The notes under the pieces were generated by a model. The model did not search any database. It was given only the letters and a program-made list of their open reading frames with translations, and was not told the origin of the DNA. Made by a program: the position numbers and the translations under genes. Positions 19,780-31,109 of a DNA stretch of 64,000 nucleotides are shown in pieces; within the stretch, counting starts at the first letter, position 1, and every line of letters starts with the position of its first letter. This stretch comes from Conchocele bisecta. Its lineage: Eukaryota; Mollusca; Bivalvia; Lucinida; Thyasiridae. Where the stretch lies: assembly GCA_029237695.1 (NCBI GenBank), contig CM055265.1, positions 74,100,013-74,164,012 on the forward strand, read 5' to 3'.

Positions 19780-22255
19780 TTAAAGGTACATACCCACTCA
19801 GTAGCAGTAGGTTATACTATAGGGAGACAGGTAGTTTTTGTATATTCTGTAGATAGGACATTTTTTGGCAAGATAAACATTAATTCACCATTACCCCACG
19901 TATTGATTGGTATTACTAAACATTTTATATCAGACGTAAATTTCCACACTGATATCAGGGGCGATAACCGTGTTTCCTTAAAATGTTAACAGACATTACT
20001 ATGTATTCTCTATATTTATTTGTTTAAGTGCAATGATGATACTTTATAATCTGTTAAAATCATTATTTTTTTCAGGCGACGCATCTAATTAGTATAAATA
20101 ATTAAAAAATATCATGCCTCATTTGCATATGAAAATAGCCTGATACTGATACTGATGGAACTAGAAATGTGGCCTGTCGGCACACGAATGCCCCCGCTGG
20201 CAGCCAAAGAAAACGAGGCATAGTTGATTATACGCCATTTACCCGAGCGTTAAGGTTTCGAACGCACCAAGTCTGTGAGCTTGACCCTGGGCTTAGCGGG
20301 GGCGGGACGAATGTGGACTTGTCAGAGGGCGGTAGAGGAGCATTGGGGCAATGCGTGTGTGAAATGTGAAGCAGATCCGAGTAAGGAAACAGAAATTATA
20401 AGCCATTTACCCGAACGTTAAGGTTTCAAACGCACCAAGTCTGTGACCTTGACCCTGGGCTTAGCGGGGACAGGACGAATGTGGATTTGTCACAGGGAGG
20501 TAGAGGACCATAAGAGCAATGCATGTGTGAAATGTGAAGCAGATCCGAGCAAGGAAACATAAATTATAATCCATTTACCCGAACGTTAAGGTTTCAAACA
20601 CACCAAGTCTGTGACCTTGACCCTGGGCTTAGCGGGGGCGGGACGAATGTGGATTTGTCATAGAGCGGTAGAGGACCATTGGCGTAATGCATGTGTGAAA
20701 TGTGAAGCAGATCTGAGCAAGGAAACACAAATTATAAGCCATTTACCCGAGCGTTAAGGTTTCAAACGCACCAAGTATGTGACCTTAACCCTGGGCTTAG
20801 TGGGGGCGGGACGAATGTGGATTTATCACAGGGCGGCAGAGGACCATTGGAGCAATGCGTGTGTGAAATGTGAAGCAGATCCGAGCAAGGAAACATAAAT
20901 TATAAGCCATTTATGCGAGCGTTAAGGTTTCGAACGCAACAAGTCTGTGACCTTGACCCTGGGCTTAGTGGGGAAGGGACGAATGTGGATTTGTCACAAG
21001 GCGGTAGAGGACCATTGGAGCAATGCGTGTGTGAAATGTGAAGCAGATCCGAGCAAGGAAACATAAATTATAAGCCATTTACGCGAGCGTTAAGGTTTCT
21101 AACGCAACAAGTCTGTGACATTGACCCTGGGCTTAGTGGGGAAGGGACGAATGTGGATTTGTCACAGGGCGGTAGAGGACCATTGGAGCAATGCGTGTGT
21201 GAAATATGAAGCAGATCCGAGCAAGGAAACAGAAATTATAAGCCATTTACCCGAGCGTTAAGGTTTCAAACGCACCAAGTCTGTGACCTTGACCCTGGGC
21301 TTAGCGGGGGCGGGACGAATGTGGATTTATCACAGGGCGGCAGAGGACCATTGGAGCAATGCGTGTGTGAAATGTGAAGCAGATCCGAGCAAGGAAACAT
21401 AAATTATAAGCCATTTACCCGAGCGTTAAGGTTTCGAACGCACCAAGACTGTGACCTTGACCCTGGGCTTAGTTGGGAAGGGACGAATGTGTATTTGTCA
21501 CAGGGCGGTAGATGACCATTGGAGCAATGTGTGTGTGAAATATGAAGCAGATCCGAGCAAGGAACCAGAAATTATAAGCCATTTACCCGAGCGTCAATGT
21601 TTCGAACGCACCAAGTATATGACCTTGACCATGGGCTTAGCGGGGGCGGGACCAATGTGGATTTGTCGCAGAGCGGCAGATGACCATTGGAGTAATGCAT
21701 GTGTGAAATGTGAAGCAGATCCGAGCAAGGAAACAGAAATTATAAGCCATTTACCCGAGCGTTAAGGTTTCAAACGCACCAAGTCTGTGACCTTGACCCA
21801 TTGGCTCAGCGGGGACGGGGCGAATGTGGATTTGTCACAGGACGGTAGAGGACCATTGGAGCACTGTGTGTCTGAAACTTCAAGCATATCCGAGCAAGGA
21901 AACAGAAATTATAAGCCATTTACCCGAGCGTTAAGGTATCAAACGCACCAAGTCTGTGACCTTGACCCTGGGCTTAGTGGGTGCGGGACGAATGTGGATT
22001 TGTCACAGGGTGGCAGAGGACCATTGGAGCAATGCGTGTGTGAAATGTGAAGCAGATCCGAGCAAGGAAACACAAATTATAAGCCATTTACCCGAGCGTT
22101 AATGTTTCGGGACGTATGTGCGTACGTACGTACGGACGCCGGTAACACTATATGCCCCCCTCACCATTCGGTGACGGGGACATAATAATAACACGGTTGT
22201 GCATGTACACTTTTTTAATTCAGTTTGTGCCTACTGAGTGTGCATGTACCTTTAA
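19780..22255 (-). mobile_element. R4 MITE interrupted by a 2 kb satellite element
   Basis: TTAA plus AGGTACATACCCACTCAGTA begins at 19780. TACTGAGTGTGCATGTACCT plus TTAA ends at 22255. The R4 body is continuous to about 20150 (TGCATATGAAAATAGCCTGA). It resumes near 22205 (TTAATTCAGTTTGTGCCTAC). Everything between is the 168 bp array with its flanks, inserted into R4. Confidence 0.75.
20163..22195 (+). repeat. 168 bp satellite array, ~11.5 units, pearl-like
   Basis: TAAGGTTTC marks fall at 20251, 20419, 20587 and 20755, exactly 168 bp apart, and continue to ~22100. Each unit holds GTGACCTTGACCCTGGGCTT and GCAGATCCGAGCAAGGAAAC. The left flank has TGCCCCCGCTGGCAGCC. The right flank has an ACGT/ACGG tetranucleotide run, then the hairpin-like TATGCCCCCCTCACCATTCG...GGGACATA. 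Core repeats, a microsatellite and a C-rich flank match the layout described for bivalve pearl-type elements. Because 168 is a multiple of three, open frames run through it; they are not genes. Confidence 0.85.
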
Positions 22256-22513
22256 CCTTTATAACAATAATACAATTGTTAAAATAAACATTACAGTTGA
22301 ATAAATGTTTAGATGTCTTAGAAAAAGTCCCGTTAATCTCTATTTGAAATGGGAATATTCTTCGGCAGAGTTACATTTCATTAAATTTATTTGGTGTGAG
22401 GCGGTTATAAATCGATGACGACAACAACCTGCTGAAGTAATGAAAAATATCACTGTTCGTGATATGCTACGACGTTGCAGAAAGCGGGGGTAACACTATA
22501 GGTGCATTAGAAT

Positions 22514-22645
22514 GGGGATAACCATGCTTTGTTTTTCGATTTGGTGCGGTATGTGTGAGGTTTTATGGTCTGTGAAACTGATTCACAGACCATAAAACCT
22601 CCCACATACCGCTCCAAATCGAAAAACAAAGCATGGTTATCCCCT
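22514..22645. repeat. Near-perfect foldback, ~60 bp arms
   Basis: GGGGATAACCATGCTTTGTT faces AACAAAGCATGGTTATCCCC. Inner arms GAGGTTTTATGGTCTGTGAA and TTCACAGACCATAAAACCTC close on a ~6 base loop. It sits directly left of a second satellite block. Confidence 0.85.
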
Positions 22646-23035
22646 AATTTACCCGAGCATTAAGGTTTCAAACGCACCAAGTCTGTGACCTTGACCCTGG
22701 GCTTAGCGGGGGCGGGAAGAATGTGGATTTGTCACCGGACGGTAGAGGAACATTGAAGCACTGTGTGTGTGAAATGTCAAGCATATCCGAGCAAATGTGG
22801 ATTTGTCACAGGGTGGCAGAGGACCATTGTAGCAATGCGTGTGTGAAATGTGGAGCAGATCCGAGCAAGGAAACATAAATTATAAGCCATTTACCCGAGC
22901 GTTAAGGTTTCGGGACGTACGTACGTACGGACGCCGGTAACACTATATGCCCCCCTCACCATTCGGTGGCGGGGGCATAGTAATAACACGGTTGTACATG
23001 TACACTTATTTAATTCAGTTTGTGCCTACTGAGTG
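22646..23035 (+). repeat. 168 bp satellite, second block with same right flank
   Basis: About 1.6 units, with an internal deletion near 22790. The identical flank follows: ACGTACGTACGG, the TATGCCCCCCTCACC hairpin and the R4 tail TTCAGTTTGTGCCTACTGAG. Duplication of flank plus tail implies that the block was copied together with part of its R4 host. Confidence 0.75.
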
Positions 23036-23820
23036 TACGGGGCGCCAAGTGGGACATGGCTCAATTTTGTCAACAAAATTCATTTTTGTGCCACAAAATT
23101 CAATTCTGTGTCACAAAATTCACTTTTGTGCCACAAAACTCAATTCTGTGTCACAAATTCACAAAATTCAATTCTGTGTCACAAAATTCACTTTTGTGCC
23201 ACAAAACTCAATTCTGTGTCACAAAATTCAATTCTGTGTCACAAAATTCACTTTTGTGCCACAAAATTCAATTCTGTGTAACAAAATTCAATTCTGTGTC
23301 ACAAAAATCAATTCTGTCAATTCTGTACATACGGGGCGCCATGCAGGACAGGTTAATTATGTGTACAAAATTGAGTTTTGTAACACTAAAAATCACAAAA
23401 TTCAATTCTGTGTCACAAAATTCAATTCTGTCAATTCTGTGTCACAAAATTCAATTCTGTGTCACAAAATTCAATTCTGTCAATTCTGTGTCACAAAATT
23501 CAATTCTGTGTCACAAAATTCAATTCTGCATACGTTTCGTATACAAAATTCATTTTTGTTATAAAGGATTCAATTTTGTAAGACAGAATTGAGTTTTGTG
23601 AAGAAAATTCAGTTTTGTAGGACAGAATTCATTTTTGTCCACAATAATTAGTTTGCGTAGGATAGTCTATGTCATCTCTACGTTGATTGGTTGAGATCGG
23701 TCTTAAATATAACCCAATATATCAATATTATACTTCTTTATGGACAGTTATTTTGGTTATATTATGATTACAAATGAGTGGTCACACCATATAAGCATAT
23801 ATACTTTGAAGGAGAAATAA
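23036..23820 (+). repeat. 20 bp semi-palindrome array element, copy 1
   Basis: Starts TACGGGGCGCC, then tandem CACAAAATTCAATTCTGTGT units with CACTTTTGTG variants. The TACGGGGCGCC start recurs at ~23331 with a second array block, then a unique tail ends CTTTGAAGGAGAAATAAG. Each unit is close to self-complementary. The inverse copy is 34788-35290. The 82-205 residue frames through it are repeat translations. Confidence 0.8.
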
Positions 23821-25660
23821 GAACAAGAACAATTATAACATGAATGATCATGTTATAAAAGAACGCTTTGAGTGTATGTTATTATTACTGAGGCCAACTA
23901 CATGTTTGCAAGTAGCATGTAAAGTACTAGATATCAGGGTATGGGATCAGTGGTTTCCGAACCTGTTTTTCCGACGTGACGTATTCTGTGACGTCATTTT
24001 TACAGTAAATTTTCTTGAAACTTTTCCAAGCAAACGGACGGATTTCGATGATATGTATCACACCATAGAAGTGACATACCGGTTCGATGATATGTATGAC
24101 ACCATACATTCACGTTCTTTAGATTTATATTCACATCCATGGTAACCGATTCTTCGTCAAAACCAGAAAAAAATTGTTAGATTAAAGCAAACTATACCAT
24201 AATGCAAGAACTGGCATCATTAAACGAAGCTAATCCCCTCGCACTGGCATCATTAAACGAAGCTAATCTCCTCGCTGGCAGCCTTGTTGAATAAAAAAGT
24301 AAATCCGTATCCGGACCTTTGGGCGTCGAACGTGGGTCATATGAGTCTACTCATATGCTAAACCATGCTCCATCCATAGACACACATTATGGTCAAATAA
24401 TATCAAAATCGTGGAAGCAGTTCACAAGTTATTGAAAAATGAAATGTGTTACTAGCGTACGTACATACGTACGCAGTACATGGACTAACGATATACCAGC
24501 TCTTGCCTATCGGCGAGGGGATACTAATTGGCAACCTGTTAAGCATTACTGCGTTATGTTTCATTAAACTCTGTCTTTCCATTATAAAGATTATTACATT
24601 CAACATCCTGCACCAACTTTAATTGACATGGCGCAATTTTAAATATTGCGCGGGCCCAATTTTCCCAATTTTAGTACTTTCCCCTAACAAAAAAAACCCG
24701 ACATCTAGTCGCACGCTGACTGAGCCGCGATCTATAAACTTACCCAGGGAGATTACATTGCAAAAATAGTGTAACGCGTCCACTGGCGGTTTGTTTCGGT
24801 GAGTCCGCACAGTACAACTGTTCAACAGTCCGACTTGGCAACGCCACCTAGCGACTTATCACCGGCACTGCAGTGCATGATATAAACATCCTAAAACCAT
24901 CAACTTCTAAAACTGGCGTTTTGAAGAAAGTCATGAAATATGCAATCTTAAATTCGATAAAATTGACGCAGTACAATTTGAACGACGTTATAAGCCAAAG
25001 ATATGAGTGCCAGAAATAATCCACATTCAGACACATGAAAATGTTTTGCCATTTCTCCATTTAATTGTCGAAACTCCAGACGGTTTTACAGAATGTGAAA
25101 GCCATAGAAAATGTATACTGGATATAAAATACTCCTACAAGCACCAATATGAACTTGTGAGTGAAATTCACGACAGGTCATACATTACATCGAAACAGAA
25201 ATCATTGCCTTGAAAAAGTCTGAGAAATATTACACACACACAAGTACACATTCAAACGGCTGTATGTCAAAAATTGTTCTGCGACTTTGCACTGCAGTGG
25301 AGTATCCAGATTCATGCAGAGGGGGTGTGAATTGTGAATGGAGTTTGGAAGGGGGTGCGAGAACATACATTCAATTTCTTCCATTGTAGTGATTTTCACA
25401 TATATTATACAGGTAGTTATTTCCCCCAGAAAACGTAGGTTAAAGTAAAAAAATACACACCTGACCAACTGTTACGGGATGCAATTACACACCATGTCAC
25501 TGGACTTTGTACTGTACACCCACTGGTGAATCCATGTGACAAGTGTTTTGTATGATGTGGTGTTTGTGAATGAGCTGATAAGACAAGTGTCGTGCCTTTG
25601 CACTTAATGACTGGGTGCCAGACATCCTTCAGCAAAGTTGCAAATCATGATTTGAATTGG
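23821..25660. other. No supported gene
   Basis: Contains a doubled GGCATCATTAAACGAAGCTAATC word with CTCGCTGGCAGCC at 24200-24290 and GCGTACGTACATACGTACGC at 24458. These are remnants of a pearl-like flank. Otherwise nothing convincing; the ORF at 23840-24145 has no recognisable features. Confidence 0.4.
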
Positions 25661-25661
25661 G

Positions 25662-26055
25662 GTCCCATCTGTTTGGCACAAAGTGTTCTTTATGGAATTA
25701 AATATTAAATAAGTATAATTGTGTAACTATTAACCAACAGTTTTCAAAAATACGAGTGCCCGCTACACAGAAATATTCACTTAGTAATATTAGGTTTACT
25801 GATAGGTTGTATCATCGTGCTATTTTGATTGTAAATGAGGCAGGTCATTTTTAAATTATTTTTATATCAACTAAATGTGTCACCTGAATAAATATTTGTA
25901 TTGACTTGTTACAAAATATGATCATTGCACATCAAAAGATAGAGAGAATAAATAGTTGTTTACCATAACATTTTAAAGAGTCATGTTATCGCCCTTGATA
26001 TCAAAGTGGCAATTCAAGCTTGATGTAAAAATAATAATAATGTAAAATTAATTAA
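25662..26055 (+). mobile_element. R4 MITE, old truncated copy
   Basis: GGAATTAAATATTAAATAAG, GAGTGCCCGCTACACAG, ATGATCATTGCACATCAAAA and TTATCGCCCTTGATATCA follow R4 order with many substitutions. The left terminal repeat is only partly visible and the right is lost. Confidence 0.65.
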
Positions 26056-26569
26056 CATGGTTGATATGATTTTTTTAAGAATTTTACCAAATTTTCTACG
26101 ACGGCCATCTTGGATTATGCGACAACCTCCATTTTAACAAATATGAAAATGCTTCACCCACGCACCACAACTGTGAAGTCTGACCAGCGTCGGCCAAACG
26201 GTACATGAGAAGAAGACGAAATCTATAATTAAAGGATGACCTGTCAGCGGCCATCTCGTATGATGTATCATCCGATTTTGACAATACCCACGATACCTTC
26301 GATTTGATATATATCGGGACCATATTAGGTCAAATTTGAAATATCGCCATGTGCCAAATACAAAAATCAATGCGTGAAAAAACAAAAGGAGAACACTGGA
26401 ATATTAGTGAGGCAAGAGTTGTGATAACTATACAAAAAGGAATTCCAGTTATGTCGGGACACAAAATCAGTACATGTATCCGAAAAAAAATAAAAAACAA
26501 AAGAAATCAGTACATGTATGGTAAGATATGTTATTCTTGCTTTTTAAGGACTAGAGCAAGTGAGCGGGG

Positions 26570-27620
26570 TCTCACACATACCCTCGGCCGTAGCAAAGTC
26601 ATTTGGCCTTGACCTTTGGCATGAAAGCCGCTTAGGTGAGATATAGAATGAAAATATGGCTGTTGATAAAGAAGTATGTGACATTTCCAGTTGATCCAAC
26701 ATACGGTTGCAGATAAATTGTGTACTTAAAACTTTAATGCAAATATTTCAAAACATTTAACACAATTTGACCTTGACCTTGGGCATGAAAGTCACATGTG
26801 TGGGCTATAAAATGAAAATATGGATGTTGATTGTTGATAGACAAATATATGAAGTTTCAATTCAATCTGACTTACGGTTGCAGAGAAATTGTTTACTTAA
26901 AACTTTAACGCATATATTTCAAAACATTTAACGCAAGTTTCAAAGTAATTTCACCTTCACTGTGTGCATGAAAGCCGTATGAGTGGGCTATAGAATGTTT
27001 GTTTAATGGTGTTTAACGGCCTATCAACAGCTATGGTCTAATAATAATTTCATCGAGAAAAATAAAGTCAGCCCTGAAATTAGAATAACCTGACCTGATG
27101 CCAGTCCATACCACACCAAAAGTCACTTGGCCCCTTTCCCTAAAAAAGGATTGCGAATAATCGTAATACTCCACACAAGAGATATAACCAGATTCAACTG
27201 TCACATACAAAATGCCAAAGACGTAATGTGAGGGCCAAACCAGGTCTCCAGTCGGATTTCCGGTAAGGATGAATCGCGATTGTTAAATTACCCATCACAT
27301 GCACCCACCAGGGCTATAGAAAGAAAATATTGATCTTCTAACTTCATAAAGAAGTATATATATGAAGTTTCAAGTCAACCCGACTTGCGGTTGCAGAGAC
27401 ATTGTGTACTTAAAAACGTTGACATGTTTGATGCAAATATTTCAAAACTTTAAGTAATTTGACCTTGTGCAGGAAAGCCACATCGGTGTGCTACAGTATA
27501 AAAAATATGGATGACGATAAAGAAGTACATGAAGATTCAACTCAATGCGATTTACGGTTGCAGATATAATGGGTACCCAAAAACCTTTAACGCAAATCTT
27601 ACGGATGGACGAAAATACAA
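26570..27620 (+). repeat. Core-repeat array (166-181 bp) with TTGACCTTGACC
   Basis: GCATGAAAG marks at 26618, 26784 and 26965 give unit lengths of 166 and 181 bp; decayed units lie beyond 27310. Each unit has a GACCTTGACC word and ACGGTTGCAGA. A different repeat is inserted at 26998-27310. Related sequence is at 54100-54450. Confidence 0.65.
26998..27310 (-). repeat. Dispersed repeat inserted in the core array
   Basis: Starts with TGGTGTTTAACGGCCTATCA, continues CCCTGAAATTAGAATAACC and GTAAGGATGAATCGCGATTG. The broken word GGGCTATAGAA appears on both sides (26989 and 27310), consistent with a target duplication of about 11 bp. Confidence 0.6.
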
Positions 27621-27639
27621 AAACTATATACACTCGACA

Positions 27640-28105
27640 TACTTTGTATGCCTGGGTTATGAATCATGATTGAAGGCACTGTGTTACAGATGATGCCTCA
27701 ATATTGTTGTTTGTCACATCATGCACTGCAAATGACCAATATCAACCAATTGCACCATTTCATTCGAAGTCAAATTTCGAAGTCGAAATTTATTGTACAC
27801 ATGTAATTTGTTACAAGTTTGACCATTGGGCATTGATTTCAATTATAATCATGATAATAGCACAAAAATACATCATGAATTCGTAAATTTTCGTTTCCTT
27901 CGAAAGTCTACAAAGTTTGTCTTTGGTCTATTTCTGGATGTTTCAAGTAAAATCCTTTATTGCGAAGATAACTGAAACCATGTGAAACCAACCAATATAG
28001 ACTTTATAGACTGTGGACGTTAAACAGAAATTTATGAATCAAAGATTGAATGCAATACCTTAAATGTTAATCATTCTAGGTTGGCGGTAGGATTTTTAAA
28101 TTTGC
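27640..28105. other. No gene seen
   Basis: AT-rich, no family recognised. Confidence 0.4.
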
Positions 28106-28110
28106 TCAAA

Positions 28111-28328
28111 TATGTGTCTGTGACTGGATGAAATGGGGCTTATGGGATTTGCGACCAGTGTAGATACACATATCCGCACAGGATCTGCACTGTTCACCAT
28201 TGCATCAATGAAATCTCCATCATGCTTCTAACAAGCCACATCATTATCAGGCTACAGGAGTGTTACTATTTGATCAGGAGCTACACTGGTCACAAATCCC
28301 ATAAACCACATTCTCCTGTCACAGCCAC
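28111..28328 (+). repeat. R2 MITE copy
   Basis: TGTGTCTGTGACTGGATGAA to CATTCTCCTGTCACAGCCAC, with the usual GATCAGGAGCTACACTGGTC near the right end. It abuts an R8 element. Confidence 0.8.
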
Positions 28329-28536
28329 CGGTTAAAGTAACGGACCAATACCTATAAATACATTAAATATACCTAAAAGCATCAATAAGTGAAATAAAAT
28401 AGGCTAAACAAATTATTTACTCCCATATATCACACATGGAGTAAATACATTTTGTTTAGCTTATTTTTCTCTCACTTATTGATGCTCTTAGGTATATTTA
28501 ATGTATTTATAGGCCATGGTCCGTTACTTCAACCTG
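28329..28536. repeat. R8 palindromic MITE, copy 1
   Basis: GGTTAAAGTAACGGACCAAT faces ATGGTCCGTTACTTCAACCT. The arms share ATACATTAAATATACCTAA and the centre is GGAGTAAAT. Nearly the whole element folds. Confidence 0.85.
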
Positions 28537-28922
28537 ATGTCACAGCCATATATGTGTAAAAGCATAGTAAATATATTTCTGACCATTTCAATATCTAGTC
28601 CTTCGAGTGTCACATAATCAGAAATGTACAAATGTCATTCTGTCCACCATAAAAATGAGTCACCGATTCAAAAAATATTGACAAATCTTAAAACTGCACA
28701 AGTCAGATTTGTGTGAATAAGATTCATTCTCAATTCCATCAACACAAGAAGTAACATGTCTTCACGACACATCCTTTCAACAGGTTGATTAGATGATTAG
28801 AGCAGAAATCAGAGTTAAGAACCACACAAACACTGCCGCTGGCATGGATGGTACTCGGTTAAATGGTTATTTTTTTGTAACTGAACTTGTCTTTCTCAAG
28901 CTCTTCCTCGAGGGTTATATTT

Positions 28923-29219
28923 TCAGATGTCGCTGATCTTAAGATGATGACAGTCTGTCATGGCGACACTATATTTTTCTTCGTGTAGGTCAGGAACTGG
29001 ATCAGTTCCCATTTCGCGAGTGTTTGGCAACTTGTTGCCCAGGTGGAGTTGTGTCATTCTGGGCAGCGATTCTTCTGGTGGCCTTTGTCCTTCAACAGCA
29101 GAATGAGAAACAATTTCCGCCTTATCTGCTTCTTCTGAAACCGCCCATATACTATCTCAATAGCCCTGCTGGTGTCTGCCTCGACTGCAGGGTGAAGTTG
29201 AAGAGGCTCGACGAATAAT
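28923..29219 (-). CDS. Possible terminal exon, gene unknown
   Basis: A GC-richer island in AT-rich surroundings. On the minus strand a frame open from 29153 to the TGA at 28925-28923 encodes ~76 residues, acidic at first (VSEEADKAEIVSHSAVEG), ending HHLKISDI. It could follow an AG at 29153-29152. A second minus frame of 57 residues (PAVEADTSRAIEIVYGRF near its start) overlaps the upstream half and ends at a TGA. The plus strand is also open for 64 residues. A frameshifted single gene, or overlap by chance, would both explain this. No domain is recognised and no poly(A) signal was found. I favour coding on the minus strand, at low confidence. Confidence 0.3.
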
Positions 29220-29588
29220 CCAGATGGCTAAGATCTGTAGACGGCTTCCCTGAAACAAACAATCAAACACTATTATGTACATGGTTAGCCTTTTATTGAA
29301 TTTCTTACCAGTATTAACCATTACTCAGCAAATGACTCCGCAACTTTCCAACATGAAACAGTGCTTAGAGAACTACATCCCACCCGGGCATCAAACTCAC
29401 ACACTTGGATAAATGTGGTAAGCGAGTAAGCCACATTGTTCATAGTTGTGAACAGTAACTCTTGAAATCTACAACCGTACTGTCCGTAGCAGAGTTACGT
29501 TTCCATTCATAGTCTTCCTCTGCAGAATAGTGAATAAGAGATCTGGTTCGCAAATTACATGTAGCAGCTAAAGTTGGGGTCCTATCCA

Positions 29589-29740
29589 CAGGTTGAAGTA
29601 ACGGACCGAGGTATATATATGTGTGTGTTATAGAGGGAGTAACAAAACTTTTTTAGCTTTTTTTTTTTTCGTTTATGGACGCTTTTAGGCGTATTTAATG
29701 TATTTATAGACCTCGGTCCATTACAATGTACTTCAACCTG
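29589..29740. repeat. R8 MITE, copy 2
   Basis: CAGGTTGAAGTAACGGACCG to TGTACTTCAACCTG. Shares GTATTTAATGTATTTATAGA with copy 1, but its left arm is decayed. Confidence 0.75.
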
Positions 29741-29742
29741 TG

Positions 29743-30128
29743 GTCCCATCTAGTAGGCATAACAGTTTGCCTATATAAGAATTAAATAAGTGTATAATTG
29801 TGTAACTACGGTACATGTATTCCGCCAGTTTTAAAAATTACGAGTGCAGGCCCACTATACAACATATAATCATTCAGTAATATTGATTTTACTGATAGTG
29901 ACTCGCGGTGGTATCAGGCTATTTTGATATGCAAATGAGACATGAAATTTTTAAATTATTTATACCCATTAAATGTGTCGCCCGAACAAATATTTTTAGA
30001 CACATTATAAAGTACGATCATAGTGCACATAACAAAACTAAGCAGACAGAATATAGTTTCCATTAACCTTTAATGGAAACACGGTTATCGCCCCTGATAT
30101 CAGTGACGAAATTCACGTTTCATACAAA
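29743..30128 (+). mobile_element. R4 MITE, truncated copy
   Basis: AGAATTAAATAAGTGTATAA, GACTCGCGGTGGTATCAGGC and GGTTATCGCCCCTGATATCA in R4 order. The outer repeats are degraded to CCCATCTAGTAGGCATAA at the left. Confidence 0.7.
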
Positions 30129-30149
30129 AAGAAAAAGTACATGTATATT

Positions 30150-31105
30150 TTCACGTACATGTACAAATGGGGGGGAAAATCCCAAAATCAGAACTGAATA
30201 TTTACAATAACAAAACTATATATTCAGCGCTGAAATCAGAATAATCCTGATCTGATGCCAGGTCCTCGCCACACCAGAATCACTTGGCCCTTCCCAAAAG
30301 CAGTAGGATAAGTAATAATCTTACTACTTTTATAATGGGCAATAACCCAATTCAACTCCAAGGTAACAAAAGAGCCAAAGATAAAAATGTACTGAAGGGT
30401 CAAACCAGGCAAATAGTGATTCCTATATGGAGGAACCACTACCGTTAATTTAAGTCGTCTCGTTCTCCCGACCACCACCCACGTAAAGTTTTGTATTACA
30501 TTTATAATAGTTTTTTTTTTTTCAGATGGAAAATATACAAATTAGGTCACAATTAACAACTAAAGTGTAAATCAGATCTGATTAGCTATTCTGTAGAGGA
30601 AGCCTACGTATATCATTTATTTGTTTGTTGGGGTCTAACGGCCTATCAACAGATGCGATCATTTAAGGCCGGGTCAATGGGTTTAGTAATAAATCCCATA
30701 CCTGTACAAGTACATGTTCAAGTACATGTACAAATGGGGGGAAAATCCTAAAATCAGAAATTAATATTTACAATAAAAGAACTATATACTCAGCCCTGAA
30801 ATCAGGATGATCCTGGTCTGATGCCAGGTCCTCGCCACACCAGAATCACATGGCCCCTCCCAAAAGCAGTAGGATCAGTAATAATCTTACTACTTCTATA
30901 ATGGGCAATTACCAATTCAACTCCCATGTAACAGAAAGAGCGAAAGATGAAAACGTGCATGAGGGCCAAACCAGGCAAATCGTGATCCATACGTATTACT
31001 TTTATATATGTTTTTTTTTCAGATGGAAAATATACAAATTGTGTCACAATTAACAACTAAAGTGTAAATCAGATCTGATTAGCTATTATGTAGAGGAAGC
31101 CTACA
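30150..31105 (-). repeat. ~0.5 kb tandem duplication of a dispersed repeat
   Basis: GTACAAATGGGGGG at 30161 and 30729, and CAGATGGAAAATATACAAAT at 30524 and 31020, show two copies. The first has an extra ~70 bp in its right part. Both contain CCTCGCCACACCAGAATCAC and AATCTTACTACTT, shared with the 18.6 and 27.1 kb repeat. Paired minus-strand ORFs at matching places are duplication shadows. Confidence 0.7.
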
Positions 31106-31109
31106 TGTA

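Noticed and set aside
20163..22110. Frames of 66-104 codons in the satellite
   Set aside because: 168 bp is divisible by three; peptides simply repeat the unit and are broken at random places.
22947..23592. Long frames of 82-205 codons in three phases
   Set aside because: They are translations of the 20 bp array; the same Ser/Gln/Cys/Ile words appear in all frames and no start or splice context supports them.
23060..23640. CRISPR-like regular array
   Set aside because: No unique spacers: units are contiguous and near-identical. The genome is eukaryotic and no Cas-like gene is present. The same applies to 12.6 kb and 36.2 kb.
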